From Nostoc sp. NIES-3756 (GTDB lineage: Bacteria; Cyanobacteriota; Cyanobacteriia; Cyanobacteriales; Nostocaceae), in contig NZ_AP017295.1 of the NCBI RefSeq assembly GCF_001548375.1, positions 310,001-374,000 on the forward strand: 64,000 nucleotides of DNA, in the 5' to 3' direction. Made by a program: the position numbers and the translations under genes. Positions 1 to 8,916 of this stretch are shown here, piece after piece. The number at the start of each line of letters is the position of its first letter. Positions within the stretch are counted from its first letter, which is position 1. Below the pieces are notes generated by a model. The model ran no database searches and was not told the DNA's origin. It saw nothing but the letters and a program-made list of their open reading frames with translations.

Positions 1-1050
1 CTGATGTTTTTATCTTTTAGGCTTTTTGTTGTTATACAAATGCTGTTTTTACAGTTTTCACTAAATCTCGTTAAAAAACCGGAATAATTTTAAATATCAG
101 AATCGTATTGTGTTGTGAAGACTTGATATTGACTGCTTCTACAAAATGCTACAAGCATGTGGAAATATATCTACAATCAATTATAAAAATAAAAATGAAT
201 AGAGTACAGGGTTTATTCAATATTCTTTAAAACTTTAGTCTTTATTGGTGTGCTGTTCGCCTAGCATTTTGGCAGGATAGACCTGAATATAAACATTTAC
301 TTATTTATGTATTTTGCTTAAATTTGATTCTTAATCATAGTTGCGATCGCTCAATTTAAGTCTTACCATCCCAGTACTATGAACAGAGTAATATAGCGTA
401 CTCCTAAATTCTTAACATTGCCCAAGCTTAGACTTTAATCGCTGGTTAACTAATGCAACATTTTAGCCCGATCATACCAGAAGGTATGTTAAACAAAAGG
501 TTAACACCCAGCACTAGGCTACAAAATCTTTGTTTATACATATCACAGAGCTTTTATCAGGAGGTTTGGGAAGATAAAACAGTGTCCGAATTTACTAACA
601 ACTTATTTTTGCGTAAATACTAAATAAAAATCAAAATATATCGTTTTTGTATGTAATATCCAATCATCTTGAAGACAAGGATAAGATTTATTTAATAAAA
701 GATATAAAAAATATTTTCTAATGTCTTGAACCCTGAATAGACATTGACAAAAATATTTTCTTAAAATATACCTTTAGATATACCTGACAAAAGTATAAGC
801 AAAACTATTGACAGAGATAGACAAAACTATATTTTGTTAAACATGTAATAAAGGTGTTTAAAGGTTTTTCATTAGTTATTTATACACCTATGCTAATACT
901 TCATAAGTATAGGAGTTAAAAATATTTCGTTGAAAGTAAAGTTTCTATTACTGAAGGTGTAATTTGATTCAGCGATAAATATTTTGTTGTTTAAAGCTAA
1001 ACATGGCATGAGAGAGAAAATACTATTATATATTAGCAAGGGTCAATCAT
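1..1050. other. AT-rich intergenic region, no gene seen
   Basis: No convincing coding frame is visible in this first kilobase, which is very AT-rich. One HIP1 octamer lies near 343. A TTGACA at 808-813 is followed 16 bases later by TATTTT (830-835). This could be a sigma70-type promoter for the gene at 1051, but it would leave a leader of over 200 bases. The region may also hold the regulatory part of a gene beyond the left edge. Confidence 0.5.
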
Positions 1051-1434
1051 ATGTTATCTGAGGTAACGACTCAATCTAAAATCGTAGATAAGGGTAATAA
1101 TCAAGTTACTCATACAGAAACTCAGCAACCAAAAACTCAACCAAATAATATAAATCTTCCTGATATCGCTATATCCCTAAGTCCTTTAGGGCTAGTTTTT
1201 AGCTGGGTAATATTTTTTGTAATTTTACGGAAAGTTCGTTCAGTTATAGAAAATAAAATGGTTTTTACAGTTAAAGGCTCACATCATCTACCCTGTAAAA
1301 ACTGCCAGTTTTATTCTCATAATCATTATTTAAAATGTGCGGTACAGCCTTGTGTTGTAATGACTGAGGAAGCTAAGAACTGTTCTGAATACTTACCGAA
1401 AAAAGACAGTTTTGACTCTAAACATTTTTTTTAG
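1051..1434 (+). CDS. Conserved hypothetical membrane protein with a Cys-rich tail
   Basis: I do not recognise a named family. The 127-residue product has a polar, Gln/Asn/Thr-rich N-terminus (about 1-35). One hydrophobic segment follows (about 38-60, with SLSPLGLVFSWVIFFVILR), and then a soluble tail. The tail holds a CxxC (CKNC) and two to three further cysteines ending in a CSEYLPK-like motif. The spacing suggests a small metal-binding or redox domain anchored to a membrane, which is inference. The gene stands alone, with a long AT-rich upstream region and the convergent ilvH downstream. Confidence 0.6.
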   Translation: MLSEVTTQSKIVDKGNNQVTHTETQQPKTQPNNINLPDIAISLSPLGLVFSWVIFFVILRKVRSVIENKMVFTVKGSHHLPCKNCQFYSHNHYLKCAVQPCVVMTEEAKNCSEYLPKKDSFDSKHFF

Positions 1435-1523
1435 AGCAATAAGAGTCCCTATAAAGCATAGGAAGCCGAAGGGAAGCTTTGGCTATGGATTAATAACAAT
1501 TAAAACCCAAAGCAAAATAGACA

Positions 1524-1552
1524 TAAAAATTCCCAGTCATTGGACTGGGAAT
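1524..1552 (-). terminator. Intrinsic terminator of ilvH
   Basis: A perfect 10-bp inverted repeat (attcccagtc / gactgggaat, 1529-1552) has a 4-nt loop. On the minus strand it is followed by a TTTTTAT tract. It lies about 20 bases past the ilvH stop, as expected for a rho-independent terminator. Confidence 0.75.
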
Positions 1553-1570
1553 AAGTTAAGTAACTCAATC

Positions 1571-2092
1571 TTACGAAACCTTAGCTTGCAATGATTTAAG
1601 TAACTCAGTATTAACACCAGATTCACGAGTTAGGGCAATTTTACCAGTACGGGCAATTTCCCTAATACCAAACTTTTGTAATACCTGAACGATCGCCACC
1701 ATCTTACCAGGGTCGCCGACAACTTCCAAAGTCAAAGAATCTTCCGCCACATCAACTACTCGCGCTCGGAAAATTTGCGCTAGTTCGAGGACTTCTGAAC
1801 GGTTGGAGCTTGTCGCGTTCACCTTGAGGAGCATCAATTCTCGCTCCACGCAGGGAGTTTCTGTTATATCCTGTACCTTGAGGACGTTTACCAGCTTATA
1901 TAGTTGCTTGGTGAGTTGTTCAATCACGCGATCGTCACCAGGTACAACCATTGTAATACGGGAAACGCCGCCCTCTTCCCCCGAACCAACAGCCAGGCTT
2001 TCTATATTAAAACCACGACGAGCGAATAAACTAGCAATGCGGGACAGAACCCCCGCCTCATCTTCTACGAGAACTGAAAGAGTATGTTTCAT
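1571..2092 (-). CDS. ilvH: Acetolactate synthase small (regulatory) subunit
   Basis: This is the regulatory subunit of acetohydroxyacid synthase, the first common step of valine, leucine and isoleucine synthesis. It stimulates the catalytic subunit and confers valine feedback inhibition. The N-terminal ACT domain (about 1-77) is recognisable from [20 protein letters not shown] and the conserved [12 protein letters not shown]. The C-terminal half matches the second ALS small-subunit domain. I start at the ATG at 2092, which places the ACT domain at residue 2 and gives 173 residues, the usual size. An upstream in-frame ATG at 2119 would add nine non-conserved residues. No catalytic-subunit gene is adjacent, so the complex is assembled from separate loci. 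Confidence 0.95.
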   Translation of the reverse strand: MKHTLSVLVEDEAGVLSRIASLFARRGFNIESLAVGSGEEGGVSRITMVVPGDDRVIEQLTKQLYKLVNVLKVQDITETPCVERELMLLKVNATSSNRSEVLELAQIFRARVVDVAEDSLTLEVVGDPGKMVAIVQVLQKFGIREIARTGKIALTRESGVNTELLKSLQAKVS

Positions 2093-2227
2093 CTTTGCCA
2101 ACACAGGCTCAGACAGCATCTAACTAACGCAAATATTAGTTAACTGCTATCCTACACGTACTGCTTACTAGGTGAATAAATTATAAGTCGTATAGCCTAT
2201 TTTAAACTTAAGACCTGCATTTTTGAT

Positions 2228-2299
2228 ATTAGTCATTAGTCATTAGTCATTAGTCCATAGTCAATAGTCAACCGTCAACTGACAACTAACAACTGACAA
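2228..2299. repeat. STRR heptamer array (TTAGTCA type)
   Basis: Tandem TTAGTCA units run into degenerate variants (CATAGTCAATAGTCA, then CAACTGACAACTAACAACTGACA). Arrays of this type are known from heterocystous cyanobacteria. The array fills most of the gap between ilvH and the BON gene. Confidence 0.85.
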
Positions 2300-2425
2300 A
2301 CAAAGCAAATCAATCTAAAAGTAGAAGGCATTTAGAGAGAATATCTTTTGGACGACAGATGTAAAAGATTTGTCAAACTTTTATCTTAAGAATATCGTAA
2401 ACCTTGAATCAGGAGACACGCATTT

Positions 2426-2785
2426 ATGGGTTGGTTAAAAAGACTATTTGGTATGGAAAAGCCCCAAAATGCTCAGGTAAATCCTACGCCACAAGTAGCA
2501 CAAGCTCCTACAAATGCACCTACTGCTACCCAATCAATTCCCCCAGAACGGTTAGGATTGAATGGAGAATATGACCAAAGTGGTTTAGCAAAGCGGGTAG
2601 CATTGGCGTTTGACCAAGACCAGCAACTTGATGATATAGATACCCTTTGGGTTGCTCAAACTGGTAGCACCGTAGTTTTAAAAGGCAAAGTCCCCAGCCA
2701 AGATATTCTTAATAAAATGATTTCTGTAGCACGTTCTGTAAGTGGTGCTACATCTGTTGATACCAATCAAGTAACTATTGGTTAA
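2426..2785 (+). CDS. BON-domain protein
   Basis: A 119-residue protein with a short basic/hydrophobic N-terminus (MGWLKRLFG), a Pro/Gln/Thr-rich linker (about 12-45) and a C-terminal BON domain (about 50-119). The domain shows an alternating pattern ending in SVARSVSGATSVDTNQVTIG. BON domains bind phospholipid or other surfaces and occur in osmotic-shock and secretin-type proteins. No clear signal peptide or lipobox is present, so location is uncertain. A Shine-Dalgarno sequence AGGAGA (2411-2416) precedes the ATG. Similar proteins are sometimes described as LysM/BON stress proteins, but no LysM is visible here. Confidence 0.8.
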   Translation: MGWLKRLFGMEKPQNAQVNPTPQVAQAPTNAPTATQSIPPERLGLNGEYDQSGLAKRVALAFDQDQQLDDIDTLWVAQTGSTVVLKGKVPSQDILNKMISVARSVSGATSVDTNQVTIG

Positions 2786-2795
2786 ATTGTCAGAT

Positions 2796-3731
2796 TTATG
2801 ATTTCTGGGAGATGACTAAATTTTGGGAATCTCCCAAAGATTTTCCCATCCAATTTAAAATTGCTTGATTTACTTGTTCTGGACATTCATCATGAGGACA
2901 ATGCCCGACATCCTCTAGATTGAGCAATTCTAACTTTTCGTTATATTGGGCGAATTGGTTAGCCAATATGGGTGGAATAAATCTGTCTTTCTGCCCCCAA
3001 ATTAACAACATAGGGATTGTTAGTTTCGGTAATAGAGCTTTGACACTAGGACTAAAGTTAACAGCGATCGCCGCTTTAAACAAGGCGGTAAAAGCACGGG
3101 CTGATCCCCTATCCTGAGGAGGCCCGGCTAATATATCTATCAGCTCATCGGTGATAGCGGCTGGATTAGCATAAGCAAGACTAGCCCAACGACGTAAAAC
3201 ACTGGGACGACGTACAAAATAAAACACAGGCTTCAAAAATAATGGAGAAGCGACAATATTCTTAATCCCCATAACTAAAGGTCGCAAGAAAGGCGGAATC
3301 ATCTCCTGCTCTAACGACGGGTCTGGTAGACTCATCATCACAATTCCCTTCACCATCTCTGGATGAGCCGCCGCCGCCGCCAAAGAAATTAAAGAACCAT
3401 TGGAATTTCCTATCAATACAACTGGTTGACGGATATAAGCCTGCCAAAAATCGTAGACTTGCTCTACCCAAAGTTCAATGCTGTAATTTGCTGAGGCTTT
3501 CTGTGAACCACCAAAACCCAGCATATCCAACGCATAGACAGTATGCGATTCGCCTAAAACCTCCAAATTATGCCGCCAATGCCCAATAGAAGCACCGAAC
3601 CCATGTAGTAAAATCAGAGGGGCTTTTCCCTGGTCATTTTGACTAGCGCGAATGTAAGTGTAACGAGTCCGCCACCCCCGCCAAATCCAATCACGTTGAT
3701 TACCAACCCTTTCTTGCCAGTGTACCGTCAT
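2796..3731 (-). CDS. Alpha/beta-fold hydrolase
   Basis: A serine hydrolase of the alpha/beta fold. Visible motifs are the oxyanion-hole region LLHGFGASIGHWRHN, the nucleophile elbow GNSNGS (Ser110 from this start), an acid in WGQKDRFIP, and the catalytic His in EDVGHCPHDE. Cyanobacteria and chloroplasts carry several such proteins, but the substrate cannot be read from sequence. I prefer the ATG at 3731, which has GGGGAG just upstream and starts the conserved HWQERVGNQRDW block. In-frame ATG (3773) and TTG (3782) starts would add 14-17 residues. The 3' end lies about 10 bases from the convergent BON gene. Confidence 0.85.
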   Translation of the reverse strand: MTVHWQERVGNQRDWIWRGWRTRYTYIRASQNDQGKAPLILLHGFGASIGHWRHNLEVLGESHTVYALDMLGFGGSQKASANYSIELWVEQVYDFWQAYIRQPVVLIGNSNGSLISLAAAAAHPEMVKGIVMMSLPDPSLEQEMIPPFLRPLVMGIKNIVASPLFLKPVFYFVRRPSVLRRWASLAYANPAAITDELIDILAGPPQDRGSARAFTALFKAAIAVNFSPSVKALLPKLTIPMLLIWGQKDRFIPPILANQFAQYNEKLELLNLEDVGHCPHDECPEQVNQAILNWMGKSLGDSQNLVISQKS

Positions 3732-3945
3732 GAACTCCCCGCTTCGCTCCGATTTTAAGTTGTTATTTTCCATCTTAATCAAGTAAAACTGGGGATGAAG
3801 CTTTCAATTTTCAAGGTCTAGGGTTTAAAAAATAGATATTCTCTTGCCCAGTCCTCACGTCCTAACATTTACCACACAACCTGATGGCTGTGATATGATG
3901 AGAGACTGCTGCATACATTTAGAACGAATATAAATTGAATCAATC

Positions 3946-4215
3946 ATGGCTCTGACGCAACAGCGCAAACAAGAAATAATTAATAACTTCCAAGTTCATG
4001 GAACTGACACCGGTTCTACCGATGTCCAAATCGCTATGCTAACCGAGCGGATTAACCGCCTCAGTGAGCATTTACAAGCGAATAAAAAAGACCATTCTTC
4101 TCGCCGGGGTTTGTTAAAACTAATTGGTCATCGCAAGCGCCTTCTGGCTTACTTGCAACAAGAAAGTCGGGAAAAATATCAAGCCTTGATTAGTCGTCTC
4201 GGTATTCGTGGATAG
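3946..4215 (+). CDS. rpsO: 30S ribosomal protein S15
   Basis: An 89-residue ribosomal protein S15, which binds 16S rRNA early in assembly of the small-subunit platform. The family signature is clear: [21 protein letters not shown], then [24 protein letters not shown]. The length is exactly typical. The start is an ATG in a good context with no rival. The PAM68-like gene follows after 12 bases and is probably co-transcribed, a ribosome-photosynthesis pairing. S15 often represses its own mRNA, but no conserved operator could be identified by eye. Confidence 0.97.
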   Translation: MALTQQRKQEIINNFQVHGTDTGSTDVQIAMLTERINRLSEHLQANKKDHSSRRGLLKLIGHRKRLLAYLQQESREKYQALISRLGIRG

Positions 4216-4227
4216 GGACTACCGTTT

Positions 4228-4698
4228 ATGCCTGCCGAAGAATCTGAACGCAGTCGTTTGCCTTTTGAACCGAAAAAAAAGCGCCAAAAACCCGTAAAAG
4301 CTCCAAGTAAGCCAGCAGTACAGTTAAAAGAAGCTGACAAGCAAGATAAAAAGCAGCGAATGTACACTAAACAGGAGATGGCAATTCCTGAAGTAGTAAG
4401 CCAGAGAATGATCCGGCGTGTAGCCGCATTCTGCGGTATACCTACAGCTTTGGGTATTACTACCTTAGTTGTTAGCTATTTGCTTGCTACTTATTCTCAT
4501 ATCCAACTACCTCCCATCGCTATTTTATTGGTGAATATGGGATTTTTTGGTTTGGGTGTGTTGGGGATAACCTATGGTGTCCTATCTGCCTCTTGGGATG
4601 TGGAAAGAGAAGGTAATCTTTTAGGTTTAGGTGAATTTAGTACCAACTGGGGACGCATGGTAGAAGGTTGGCGCGAAACGCGGCAAAAAAAGGCGTGA
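4228..4698 (+). CDS. PAM68-family photosystem II assembly protein (DUF3464)
   Basis: A 156-residue protein with a highly charged N-terminus rich in Lys, Pro and Glu (about 1-60). Two hydrophobic segments follow (about 72-93 and 100-122). The short tail SWDVEREGNLLGLGEFSTNWGRM is typical of the PAM68/DUF3464 family. In plants and Synechocystis, PAM68 promotes early photosystem II assembly and chlorophyll insertion into CP47 at the thylakoid membrane. It sits 12 bases after rpsO, likely in one operon, which would tie its expression to ribosome production. Confidence 0.88.
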   Translation: MPAEESERSRLPFEPKKKRQKPVKAPSKPAVQLKEADKQDKKQRMYTKQEMAIPEVVSQRMIRRVAAFCGIPTALGITTLVVSYLLATYSHIQLPPIAILLVNMGFFGLGVLGITYGVLSASWDVEREGNLLGLGEFSTNWGRMVEGWRETRQKKA

Positions 4699-4751
4699 AA
4701 AACGGCGCTCAAGTGTTCAGATAACTTTCTTTTTGGGTAAGTGTTGGAGTC

Positions 4752-4786
4752 AATGTTGAAGTTTATATTTGCATAACTTCAACATT
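4752..4786. terminator. Perfect 12-bp hairpin downstream of the PAM68 gene
   Basis: The arms aatgttgaagtt (4752-4763) and aacttcaacatt (4775-4786) are perfectly complementary with an 11-nt loop. There is no U-tract, so it may be an mRNA 3'-stabilising stem or a protein-binding palindrome instead of a classical terminator. The rest of the 365-bp gap up to aroF holds only a dispersed repeat at 4974-5012. Confidence 0.45.
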
Positions 4787-4973
4787 ACTAAGTGATAACC
4801 TATCAGCAACTCAACCCAATAGGTAGTAACAAAGGCACTGAGCGCTTCTGTTTTTATAGTATAAGTATTTATTATAAATCGTTGATAAGGTCAGCAATTA
4901 ATATATGAGAGGCAGGAAGCAGAGGAAGCAGGGAAGAAATAAATACTCTTGATTCCTTACTCAACACTCCCTA

Positions 4974-5012
4974 CTCAGCGCGGGCTGAACGCCGTGCTAC
5001 CGCTAACAGCAC
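4974..5012 (-). repeat. Dispersed repeat (gctgttagcggtagc type), inverted copy
   Basis: The reverse complement of this 39-bp stretch closely matches the two tandem copies at 42247-42322 (TTAGCGGTAGCG...GTTTAGCCCGTGCTGAG). It lies alone upstream of aroF and within no gene. Confidence 0.7.
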
Positions 5013-5063
5013 TTTTAAGGTTAATTAGCTGAAAACTGATCATTATTAATTCAGGATTTTTAT

Positions 5064-6128
5064 ATGATAGTAGTCATGAAAGTTGGTTCCCCGGAAGTGG
5101 AAATCAACCGTATTAGTGAAGAATTAACTAATTGGGGACTGACACCAGAAAAAATTATCGGTAAACATAAGGTGGTAATTGGTTTAGTAGGGGAAACCGC
5201 CGATTTAGATCCCCTACAAATCCAAGAAGTTAGCCCTTGGATTGAGCAAGTATTACGGGTAGAACTGCCTTATAAACGAGCTAGTCGCCAATATCGTCAC
5301 GGTGAAGCTTCGGAAGTGGTGGTAAATACACCTGATGGCCCAGTTGTCTTTGGTGAACATCATCCTTTAGTAGTGGTTGCTGGCCCCTGTTCCGTCGAAA
5401 ATGAGGAAATGATCATTGAGACAGCACAGCGTGTCAAAGCAGCCGGAGCCAAGTTTTTGCGCGGTGGTGCATATAAACCTCGTACTTCTCCCTACGCCTT
5501 CCAAGGACACGGCGAAAGTGCATTGGAATTGTTGGCAAAGGCGCGAGAAGCTAGCGGCTTAGGTATTATTACCGAAGTGATGGACGCGGCAGAACTGGAC
5601 ATTATTGCGGAAGTTGCTGATGTCATCCAGGTAGGCGCAAGAAATATGCAGAATTTCTCCCTGCTGAAAAAAGTAGGGGCGCAACCCAAACCAGTTCTTT
5701 TAAAGCGGGGTATGGCTGCAACTATCGAAGATTGGTTAATGGCAGCCGAGTATATTCTAGCCGCCGGCAACCCCAACGTAATTTTATGCGAACGGGGTAT
5801 TCGGACTTTTGACCGTCAGTATACACGTAATACTCTAGATTTATCTGTCGTGCCAGTATTGCGGAAATTAACTCACCTACCCATTATGATTGACCCCAGT
5901 CATGGTATAGGTTGGGCTGAGTTTGTGCCATCAATGGCTATGGCAGCGATCGCAGCTGGTAGCGATTCCCTAATGATAGAAGTACACCCCAATCCTAAAA
6001 AAGCCCTATCCGATGGCCCACAATCTCTTACACCAGAGCGTTTTGATCACCTAATGCAAGAATTAGCAGTCATCGGTAAAGCAGTAGGACGCTGGCCGCA
6101 ACCAATGGTATTGACAGCACAAAGTTAG
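5064..6128 (+). CDS. aroF: 3-deoxy-7-phosphoheptulonate (DAHP) synthase
   Basis: Catalyses phosphoenolpyruvate plus erythrose 4-phosphate to DAHP, the first step of the shikimate pathway to aromatic amino acids. The 354 residues contain an N-terminal ferredoxin-like regulatory domain (about 1-75). The KDSA/DAHPS-like TIM barrel follows, with VAGPCSVE, RGGAYKPRTSPYAFQG, LKRGM, LCERGIRTF and DPSHG, all core PEP/metal-binding motifs. The domain layout is the type I-beta class known from Thermotoga, in which the N-terminal domain mediates feedback inhibition. ATG at 5064 with AGGA upstream. Monocistronic, with an intrinsic terminator just after. Confidence 0.95.
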   Translation: MIVVMKVGSPEVEINRISEELTNWGLTPEKIIGKHKVVIGLVGETADLDPLQIQEVSPWIEQVLRVELPYKRASRQYRHGEASEVVVNTPDGPVVFGEHHPLVVVAGPCSVENEEMIIETAQRVKAAGAKFLRGGAYKPRTSPYAFQGHGESALELLAKAREASGLGIITEVMDAAELDIIAEVADVIQVGARNMQNFSLLKKVGAQPKPVLLKRGMAATIEDWLMAAEYILAAGNPNVILCERGIRTFDRQYTRNTLDLSVVPVLRKLTHLPIMIDPSHGIGWAEFVPSMAMAAIAAGSDSLMIEVHPNPKKALSDGPQSLTPERFDHLMQELAVIGKAVGRWPQPMVLTAQS

Positions 6129-6159
6129 TTAAAAGTCAATTATTGGAGTTTTAACAAGT

Positions 6160-6196
6160 AAGGAGTGTTTAGGACGCTAGATACTCCTTTTGTTTT
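6160..6196 (+). terminator. Intrinsic terminator of aroF
   Basis: The inverted repeat AAGGAGT (6160-6166) / ACTCCTT (6183-6189) is followed by TTTTGTTTT. It lies about 30 bases after the aroF stop. Confidence 0.65.
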
Positions 6197-6246
6197 AGGA
6201 AGGGAGTGGGGAGTAGGGAGTGGAAAGTGGGGAGATGAGGGAGAAT

Positions 6247-6286
6247 AACTAATGACTAATGACTAATGACTAATGACTAATGACTA
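6247..6286. repeat. STRR array overlapping a start codon
   Basis: Five tandem ACTAATG-type units. Every ATG in the array reads ATG-ACT-AAT-GAC-TAA and stops after four codons, except the last at 6280. That one leaves the repeat and opens the VOC-family gene. Confidence 0.85.
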
Positions 6287-6663
6287 TTAACTACACAACC
6301 GCACTGATAACTCTGGCAACACTGAATATTGATAAGCTGGTTAATTTTTATACTAGTCTGTTAAAACAACAACCAATAACTAATATTCCAAATGTGTATG
6401 CTGAGTTTAATCTTGCTGGGATGCGGTTAGGAATTTTTAAACCTAAACAAACTCACGAATCTGAATTTCAAAATGCGGCTAAAAGTAAGGTAAGTTTATG
6501 TTTAGAGGTAAGTGACTTAGAAAGTGCGATCGCACATATTACGAATTTAGGTTATCCCCCACCAGGAAAAATTGCGATCGCCTCCCACGGTAGAGAAATT
6601 TACGCCTACGACCCAGACGGCAACCGTCTGATTTTACATCAAGCTATTACAAGTAATCTTTAA
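6280..6663 (+). CDS. VOC (glyoxalase/bleomycin-resistance fold) family protein
   Basis: A 127-residue single vicinal-oxygen-chelate domain made of two beta-alpha-beta3 modules. Visible family features are ALITLATLNIDKLVNFYTSLL at the N-terminus and the C-terminal REIYAYDPDGNRLILHQ. The latter contains the usual metal-proximal region of glyoxalase-like proteins. Members include glyoxalase I, dioxygenases and antibiotic-binding proteins, and the substrate here is unknown. The apparent ATG lies in the last unit of an STRR array and has no Shine-Dalgarno sequence. Since the fold begins at once after it, I keep this start. Confidence 0.8.
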   Translation: MTINYTTALITLATLNIDKLVNFYTSLLKQQPITNIPNVYAEFNLAGMRLGIFKPKQTHESEFQNAAKSKVSLCLEVSDLESAIAHITNLGYPPPGKIAIASHGREIYAYDPDGNRLILHQAITSNL

Positions 6664-6700
6664 CAAGGCAGGAAGCAGGGGACAGGAGGAAAAATTTCCA

Positions 6701-6730
6701 CTGACAACTGACAACTGACAACTGACAACT
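6701..6730. repeat. STRR array (CAACTGA type)
   Basis: Four tandem CTGACAA units end exactly at the start codon of rbgA (6731). They occupy the position where its ribosome-binding site should be. Confidence 0.8.
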
Positions 6731-7612
6731 ATGGGCTTAACTGATAACTACAAATTAAACTTAATTCAATGGTATCCGGGGCATATTGCCAAGGCGGAAA
6801 AGAATCTCAAGGAACAGCTATCACGGGTAGATGTGGTATTTGAGGTTAGGGACGCAAGGATTCCTTTGGCTACGCACCATCCACAAATAGATGAGTGGGT
6901 GGGAAATAAGACGCGAATTTTGGTCATCAATCGCTTAGATATGATACCTGTACCAGTGCGATCGCGGTGGGAAAATTATTTTCAAAACCGGGACGAAACA
7001 CCCTATTTTACCAATGCACAACACGGTCAAGGTGTAGTGGCGGTGGCGAAAGCTGCCCAAGCTGCTGGTGTAGAATTAAATCAAAGAAGACGCGATCGGG
7101 GCATGTTACCCCGCCCTGTGCGTGCTGTGGTGATTGGTTTTCCTAACGTTGGCAAATCAGCTTTGATTAACCGCTTGTTAAATAAGCGAGTCGTAGAAAG
7201 TGCTGCCCGTCCTGGAGTGACACGTCAATTGCGTTGGGTAAGAATTTCTGACCAGTTGGAATTATTAGATGCCCCTGGTGTAATTCCTGGTAGGTTAGGC
7301 AATCAAGAAGCAGCAGTCAAACTAGCCATTTGTGATGATATTGGTCAAGCAGCTTACGATAATCAGCTAGTAGCAGCAGCGTTGGTAGATTTACTCAATT
7401 CTCTCGAAGAACAAGCTGGTGAGTTACTACCAAAATCGCCTTTATACTCACGTTATGAACTTGACCCCATACCCCACACAGGAGTAGGTTATTTACACGC
7501 CTTAGCAGAACATCGTTTCAAGGGCGATGTAGAAAGAACCGCTAGGCAATTGTTAACAGATTATCGCAAAGGTTTATTAGGAACTCTGCCTTTAGAGATA
7601 CCACCTATGTAA
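6731..7612 (+). CDS. rbgA: Ribosome biogenesis GTPase YlqF/RbgA
   Basis: A circularly permuted GTPase that acts late in 50S subunit assembly. The permuted order is visible. The G4-like motif VINRLD comes first (about 60-65), then the Walker A loop GFPNVGKSALINRL (about 137-150), the switch residues PGVTR and G3 as LLDAPGV. The N-terminal NLIQWYPGHIAKAEK is a signature of this family. At 293 residues it is the normal size. An STRR array occupies the upstream region, leaving no good Shine-Dalgarno sequence. The gene is monocistronic. Confidence 0.93.
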   Translation: MGLTDNYKLNLIQWYPGHIAKAEKNLKEQLSRVDVVFEVRDARIPLATHHPQIDEWVGNKTRILVINRLDMIPVPVRSRWENYFQNRDETPYFTNAQHGQGVVAVAKAAQAAGVELNQRRRDRGMLPRPVRAVVIGFPNVGKSALINRLLNKRVVESAARPGVTRQLRWVRISDQLELLDAPGVIPGRLGNQEAAVKLAICDDIGQAAYDNQLVAAALVDLLNSLEEQAGELLPKSPLYSRYELDPIPHTGVGYLHALAEHRFKGDVERTARQLLTDYRKGLLGTLPLEIPPM

Positions 7613-7787
7613 TTTCGGATGAACGAAATAACTAGCCACAATTAAAAAGTATTATCAATTTATCCCGCCTGGAAATTTAACTTCTAGGCGAGATATGATT
7701 TGAGCTACAAATCTTCAACTTGTATGCACTTTTAACTTTTGAGTATAAGTAGAAGCACTAAATTAAACTAAAAAAGAAGTTGCCGGG

Positions 7788-7844
7788 TTTCGACTGCGCT
7801 CAACCCTCGTCTTCTCTGAGATCGAGCATTGAGCGCAGTCGAAA
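7788..7844. repeat. Long perfect hairpin between convergent genes
   Basis: A 16-bp perfect inverted repeat (tttcgactgcgctcaa at 7788-7803, its complement at 7829-7844) surrounds a 25-nt loop. It lies between the 3' ends of rbgA and the PEP-CTERM gene and could act as a bidirectional terminator. The arm (gactgcgctca) is also part of the repeats at 42987 and 43768, so this is probably a mobile or dispersed repeat. Confidence 0.7.
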
Positions 7845-7874
7845 TGCGTCTTCTAAATAATTGTGTCCACATAC

Positions 7875-8528
7875 TTAACGTTTTCTGATTCGTAAACCTG
7901 CTGCCACAGCACCAATACCAATTAAAGTTGTAGCAGTTGTTGGTTCAGGAACTTCTTGTGGAGTCTGCAAGTTGAAATTGAGTGTAGCCAATCCCCTACT
8001 AGAACCTGTTGGATCAAGCCTATCTTCTTGGGTAAAAGTTATTGTACCTGTAGCATTTTTGAATATGCCTTCTCCATCATAAATAGTGATAGTCCCGCCA
8101 CCCCTAATTGTACCTTCTACAGTATTAATTTCAGCCCTGTCACTCGCTCTACCAAATAATTTGTTGTTTCCATTACCATAGTAAATATCAAAAAGTTTAG
8201 GCTCCTCTGGTAAACCAAATACGCCAGGGTCTGAGTTAAACTGATACTTGATAATTGATGGATTATCACTAGGCTGAAGTTGACCGTAAGTATTGCTAGT
8301 AAAAGAGTCTAAACCATAAAGAGCAGGTGTAGTACTTTCACCTGTAATAGTTGCTCTAACAATTTCTAAGTCTGGTCTATAGTTGAAATTAAAATTAACT
8401 AATGTAGAGTAGTCAATACTGAATTGATAATTATTAGTACTTTCTGCTTTTACAGGTTGTAAATTTGTCCCTAAACCGAGTATTGTTAACGTTACAGGAA
8501 CAAGCCAGCCGCTACGTGAACCAAACAT
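7875..8528 (-). CDS. Secreted PEP-CTERM sorting-domain protein
   Basis: A 217-residue exported protein. From the ATG at 8528 it has a signal peptide (SGWLVPVTLTILGLGTNLQPVKAES, cleavage probably after VKA). A beta-rich Asn/Thr/Gly-rich central region follows. The C-terminus is a PEP-CTERM signal: VPEPTT, a hydrophobic helix and a basic RIRKR end. That signal directs processing by exosortase and anchoring or export to the surface or exopolysaccharide. AGAAGGAC lies just upstream of this ATG, and the longer start at 8570 would hide the signal peptide. The central domain has no function I can name. Confidence 0.8.
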   Translation of the reverse strand: MFGSRSGWLVPVTLTILGLGTNLQPVKAESTNNYQFSIDYSTLVNFNFNYRPDLEIVRATITGESTTPALYGLDSFTSNTYGQLQPSDNPSIIKYQFNSDPGVFGLPEEPKLFDIYYGNGNNKLFGRASDRAEINTVEGTIRGGGTITIYDGEGIFKNATGTITFTQEDRLDPTGSSRGLATLNFNLQTPQEVPEPTTATTLIGIGAVAAGLRIRKR

Positions 8529-8916
8529 AATTGTCCTTCTTCGTTCGGTATAAATGATGAAAATCGCCAAAGGTATTAGGGAATAACAGAGTTTTAAGAA
8601 ACTGTTACAAATTATATTAAAATTAATTTTTTACCATATCAATGATTTATTAATTGATATTAAATGAATTATTTTTAGATATTTGCAATAAATTTGATAA
8701 GTCTAAAATAGTAAATAGTATGGTATTTACATAACTAATACCAATTTGTAATGCGTAATTCGTAATTAAGGCATGTTTGGAAAAGGTTAACAAAACTTCC
8801 TGGAAATCTGGAATACCAAAGTGCGATAGATTGTCTTAATTCAAACGGCTGAAATAATACTATTTCAAGCAACGCCTGATATTGATACATGGGTAGGAGT
8901 GCAAAGCTTTATTCAC
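8529..8916. other. Intergenic region without a gene
   Basis: AT-rich, with no coding frame. The first part is the leader of the PEP-CTERM gene. A short aatgcgtaattcgtaatt stretch at about 8749-8766 is a fragment of the same STRR variant found at 40962. Confidence 0.5.

Noticed and set aside
1412..1594. 60-codon frame after the gene at 1051
   Set aside because: It overlaps both the preceding gene and the ilvH terminator hairpin and has no family features.
6247..6286. Short tandem repeats considered as CRISPR or iterons
   Set aside because: The 7-bp units are directly adjacent with no spacers. They match the known STRR type scattered through the window.
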